Position numbers and translations under genes: made by a program
The notes under the pieces: generated by a model
The model's database searches: none
Told to the model about the DNA's origin: nothing
Seen by the model: only the letters and a program-made list of their open reading frames with translations
Assembly: GCA_012845835.1 (NCBI GenBank)
Contig: JABAKD010000005.1
Coordinates: 7,544,473 to 7,608,472, forward strand
Direction: 5' to 3'
DNA from: Undaria pinnatifida
Lineage: Eukaryota > Sar > Phaeophyceae > Laminariales > Alariaceae
Length of the DNA: 64,000 bases
Part shown: positions 62,147 to 64,000 of the stretch, piece after piece
Numbering within the stretch: the first letter of the stretch is position 1
Layout of the letters: the number at the start of each line of letters is the position of its first letter

Positions 62147-62425
62147 TGTTAAGGTACGGCCTTTAAAAGGCCTGCAATAATTGTCTGATTTGATAGGTAA
62201 TTGGCAGTTTCGTATAATATGCTGGCGTTATCTATTAGGGGTAGTCAGGAAATGAAACCGAGGCATGTGTTCGCCTCGGCTCTCAGAAGTCATCCGGGGC
62301 TCTGGTGGAATCTAGTAAAGCTACGTCACTCCTAAGTAAGGCTGAGAAAGTGAGTACTCTCCGAGGACCTGCTCAGTTGGCAGACCTGCAGGGGACACTC
62401 TGTGTCCCCGCCCAATACCCTTACA
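62147..62425 (+). repeat. Gypsy 3' LTR
   Basis: 279 bases matching 59398-59670. The A-rich string before it (aaaataaaaaataaaag) may be the SINE tail, the polypurine tract, or both. Confidence 0.92.
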
Positions 62426-63149
62426 ATACAGTAATACATACATACGTGCTACCTGCTACACAATAGTACGGTAAATAAATGTATGCACCACTTTTTCTCT
62501 CGGGCTCCGCGCTAGAGAAGAGCTCTATATACTATATACTACAATATATATGCCAGGTACTATAGTATATATACTATTATAATGTATAATATCATGTATA
62601 CTATAATATATACTATAATGTGTATTTTAATTTTCACAATATACCTGGTATATACCTCACTCAAAGTCTTATTTGTTGTTGTGAGTACGTAGTAACTGAA
62701 AGAAGTGCAACCTGACAGCTGAGTGTGACGGTCAAGGCCATGACCTAGGTATTAAAACGTTTCAATTGTAGAAAAACAATAATGACATCCCGCCGCTTTC
62801 GGTAAGTAGCCCTCGGTCATTCACAAATTAATAAAACTAAATGCCTGAACGTGTTGGCTCTATAACAATAATAATACCTATATAATAATAGCCTAATACT
62901 GTATAGCACCCGCGTCACTGCTGTTGGTGTGGAATGTCTTATCCACTATTAATATAATACCTGAGTTATATGTATAATAATTAATATATATGTCGACCTA
63001 TTTCACGACCCACACAGTAGTACCAAATAGCCACTGGCATCGCATGCCAGTGTTACAACATGTTGTGCGAGGGAGCTCGAGCACCATTTATCGTATGCAA
63101 TGTATGTATTCCTCGTGTGTGGTACAGCACGAACGAGCAGTTGGTTGGA
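62426..63149. other. AT-rich intergenic region
   Basis: TATA/CTATA-rich runs at 62523-62640, a TACCTGGTA motif at 62642, and ATA-type runs at 62860-62990. No gene. Confidence 0.6.
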
Positions 63150-63990
63150 GAGAGATCAGGGCGGGGTTATTGAGGGCAGGAGACGGCGGGGGGGGGCAGG
63201 AACAAACCATGATTCAGAGCGAGCAATAAATACCAGGAACAAGCCTAGAACAAAATAGGGGGAACGAGAGGGCGGAAGGCACGGGGGGGAAGAGAATGGG
63301 GAAGCCCCGGGGGGGGGGGGGTGGGAGGGAGGGGGGGGGGGGTAAAAAGACGGAGGGGGGGGGGTGGGGGGGGGGTGAGGGGGAGGGGAAGGGGGGGGGG
63401 GAGGGAGTGAGGGGGAAGGAGAGGAGAGGGGTGGGGGGTGGGGGGTGTACTCATTATCAAGCATGGCCAGTCGCGGTGTTCAGACGGTAGACCCTCGCAG
63501 TCCTTCAAAGCCGGGGGCGAGCGCGTCGGATTTTTGCCCACCAGGCAGAAATTGATTGCACCAAGCGCGAAGCGCCGTGAGATACACAGCGATTCGTATG
63601 AAGGATGAGTTGCATCCCAAGAAACGTTGCTGACTTCGGCGTTTTGTGCTTACTTTCTTGTCACGGATGACAATGACCATATAGGGGGGAGTGGGGAGGC
63701 TGAAGGGGGGAGGGGGGTGGGTTGGGGGGGGGGCGGGGGAGAGGGTGCACTCATTTCATGCATAGCCCATAGTCAAATGACCTAGACCCTCTCATCCCTA
63801 CAATGTCGGGAAGTACGCTATATCTACAATGGGACCCGAAGGGTGCGCCAGCTAGCGTTGGGCTGCGAAAGCAACTGAGTTAAATCGACACACGACGCGT
63901 ATGAAAATACGTGGAAGTAGTGTGGTGAGCTCGTAAAGCTTTATTTTTCCCCATCCGCCGGAGGATTGAAAAGAAGAAAAAAAAAAAAAA
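63150..63990. repeat. Repeat family C, two copies with G tracts
   Basis: G-rich tracts at 63280-63450 and 63690-63745 precede tails that match 25880-26125 (gcatggccag, caccaggcag, gcgcgaagcgcc, gaaggatgagttgcatc and, in the second copy, cactcatttcatgcatagcc). The end 63870-63990 (ttatttttccccatccgccg, then an A tract) is the reverse complement of 17880-17960 in kinase intron 2. Confidence 0.72.
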
Positions 63991-64000
63991 AAAGTAGGGA

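Larger units (their letters stand above)
59398..62425 (+). mobile_element. Ty3/gypsy LTR retrotransposon, large-deletion derivative
   Basis: LTRs at 59398-59670 and 62147-62425 begin TGT(C/T)AA and end TTACA; ATAC duplications flank the element (59394-59397, 62426-62429). Four bases after the 5' LTR a TGG-starting string (tggcgtcgtcggcaggac, 59674-59691) looks like a primer-binding site. The next codons already belong to the end of integrase, so gag, protease, RT, RNase H and the integrase catalytic core are gone. The remaining pol end runs to 60976, followed by about 0.9 kb of unassigned sequence and a SINE that abuts the 3' LTR. It is non-autonomous. The LTRs differ at a dozen or more sites and in length (273 versus 279). 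Confidence 0.85.

Noticed and set aside
63156-63541. Pro-rich ORFs resembling extensin-type proteins
   Set aside because: Derived from C/G tracts; same composition in neighbouring frames and no signal peptide.

Overview
The window is eukaryotic nuclear DNA. It has a multi-exon protein kinase gene with GT-AG introns of 0.3 to 1.4 kb, and several classes of decayed retroelements. It also carries a tRNA-derived SINE, many simple repeats, very long G tracts and a 500-base assembly gap. Gene style (GC-rich, Ser/Gly/Ala-rich exons with large introns) and the C-terminal pol sequence of the Ty3/gypsy copies point to a stramenopile, most likely a brown alga. That assignment is an inference from family resemblance. 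I saw no rRNA, tRNA gene, CRISPR array or bacterial operon.

Layout. 1-5005: a tyrosine-recombinase (DIRS-order) retrotransposon with PAT/Ngaro-type split direct repeats A1-ORFs-B1-A2-B2; its genes are frameshifted and its reverse transcriptase is rearranged. 5.0-6.8 kb: an inverted copy of a long modular repeat (called family A here) that recurs at 36.8-38.6, 40.9-42.3, 55.5-57.3 and 58.0-58.5 kb. 8.4-9.3 kb: a possible orphan exon. 9.7-10.0 kb: a SINE. 13.2-13.4 kb: a CAG/CAA tract. 15.2-21.7 kb: the only gene that appears intact, a TKL-type protein kinase of 712 residues in six exons. 21.7-27.0 kb: simple repeats, a MITE-like element and G-rich repeat family C.

27.0-33.1 kb: a complete but decayed Ty1/copia element with 443-bp LTRs and a CCACA target-site duplication; its gag holds a 259-bp snap-back inverted duplication. 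36.0-36.4 kb: a Pif1-like helicase fragment (minus strand), perhaps from a Helitron. 39.4-40.1 kb: a Ty3/gypsy integrase fragment with its core deleted. 42.3-53.5 kb: mostly gene-poor DNA with SINE fragments. 53.7-54.5 kb: a LINE 3' end. 59.4-62.4 kb: a Ty3/gypsy deletion derivative with LTRs, a PBS directly fused to the end of integrase, and a SINE nested next to its 3' LTR. 62.4-64.0 kb: AT-rich DNA followed by family C and G tracts.

Apart from the kinase, the window is a graveyard of mobile elements. The most notable points are the gag palindrome in the copia element, the split-repeat DIRS element with an out-of-order RT, the family A repeat, and 14 copies of the 9-mer TACCWGGTA that all lie outside the recognised LTR, DIRS, SINE and family A copies.
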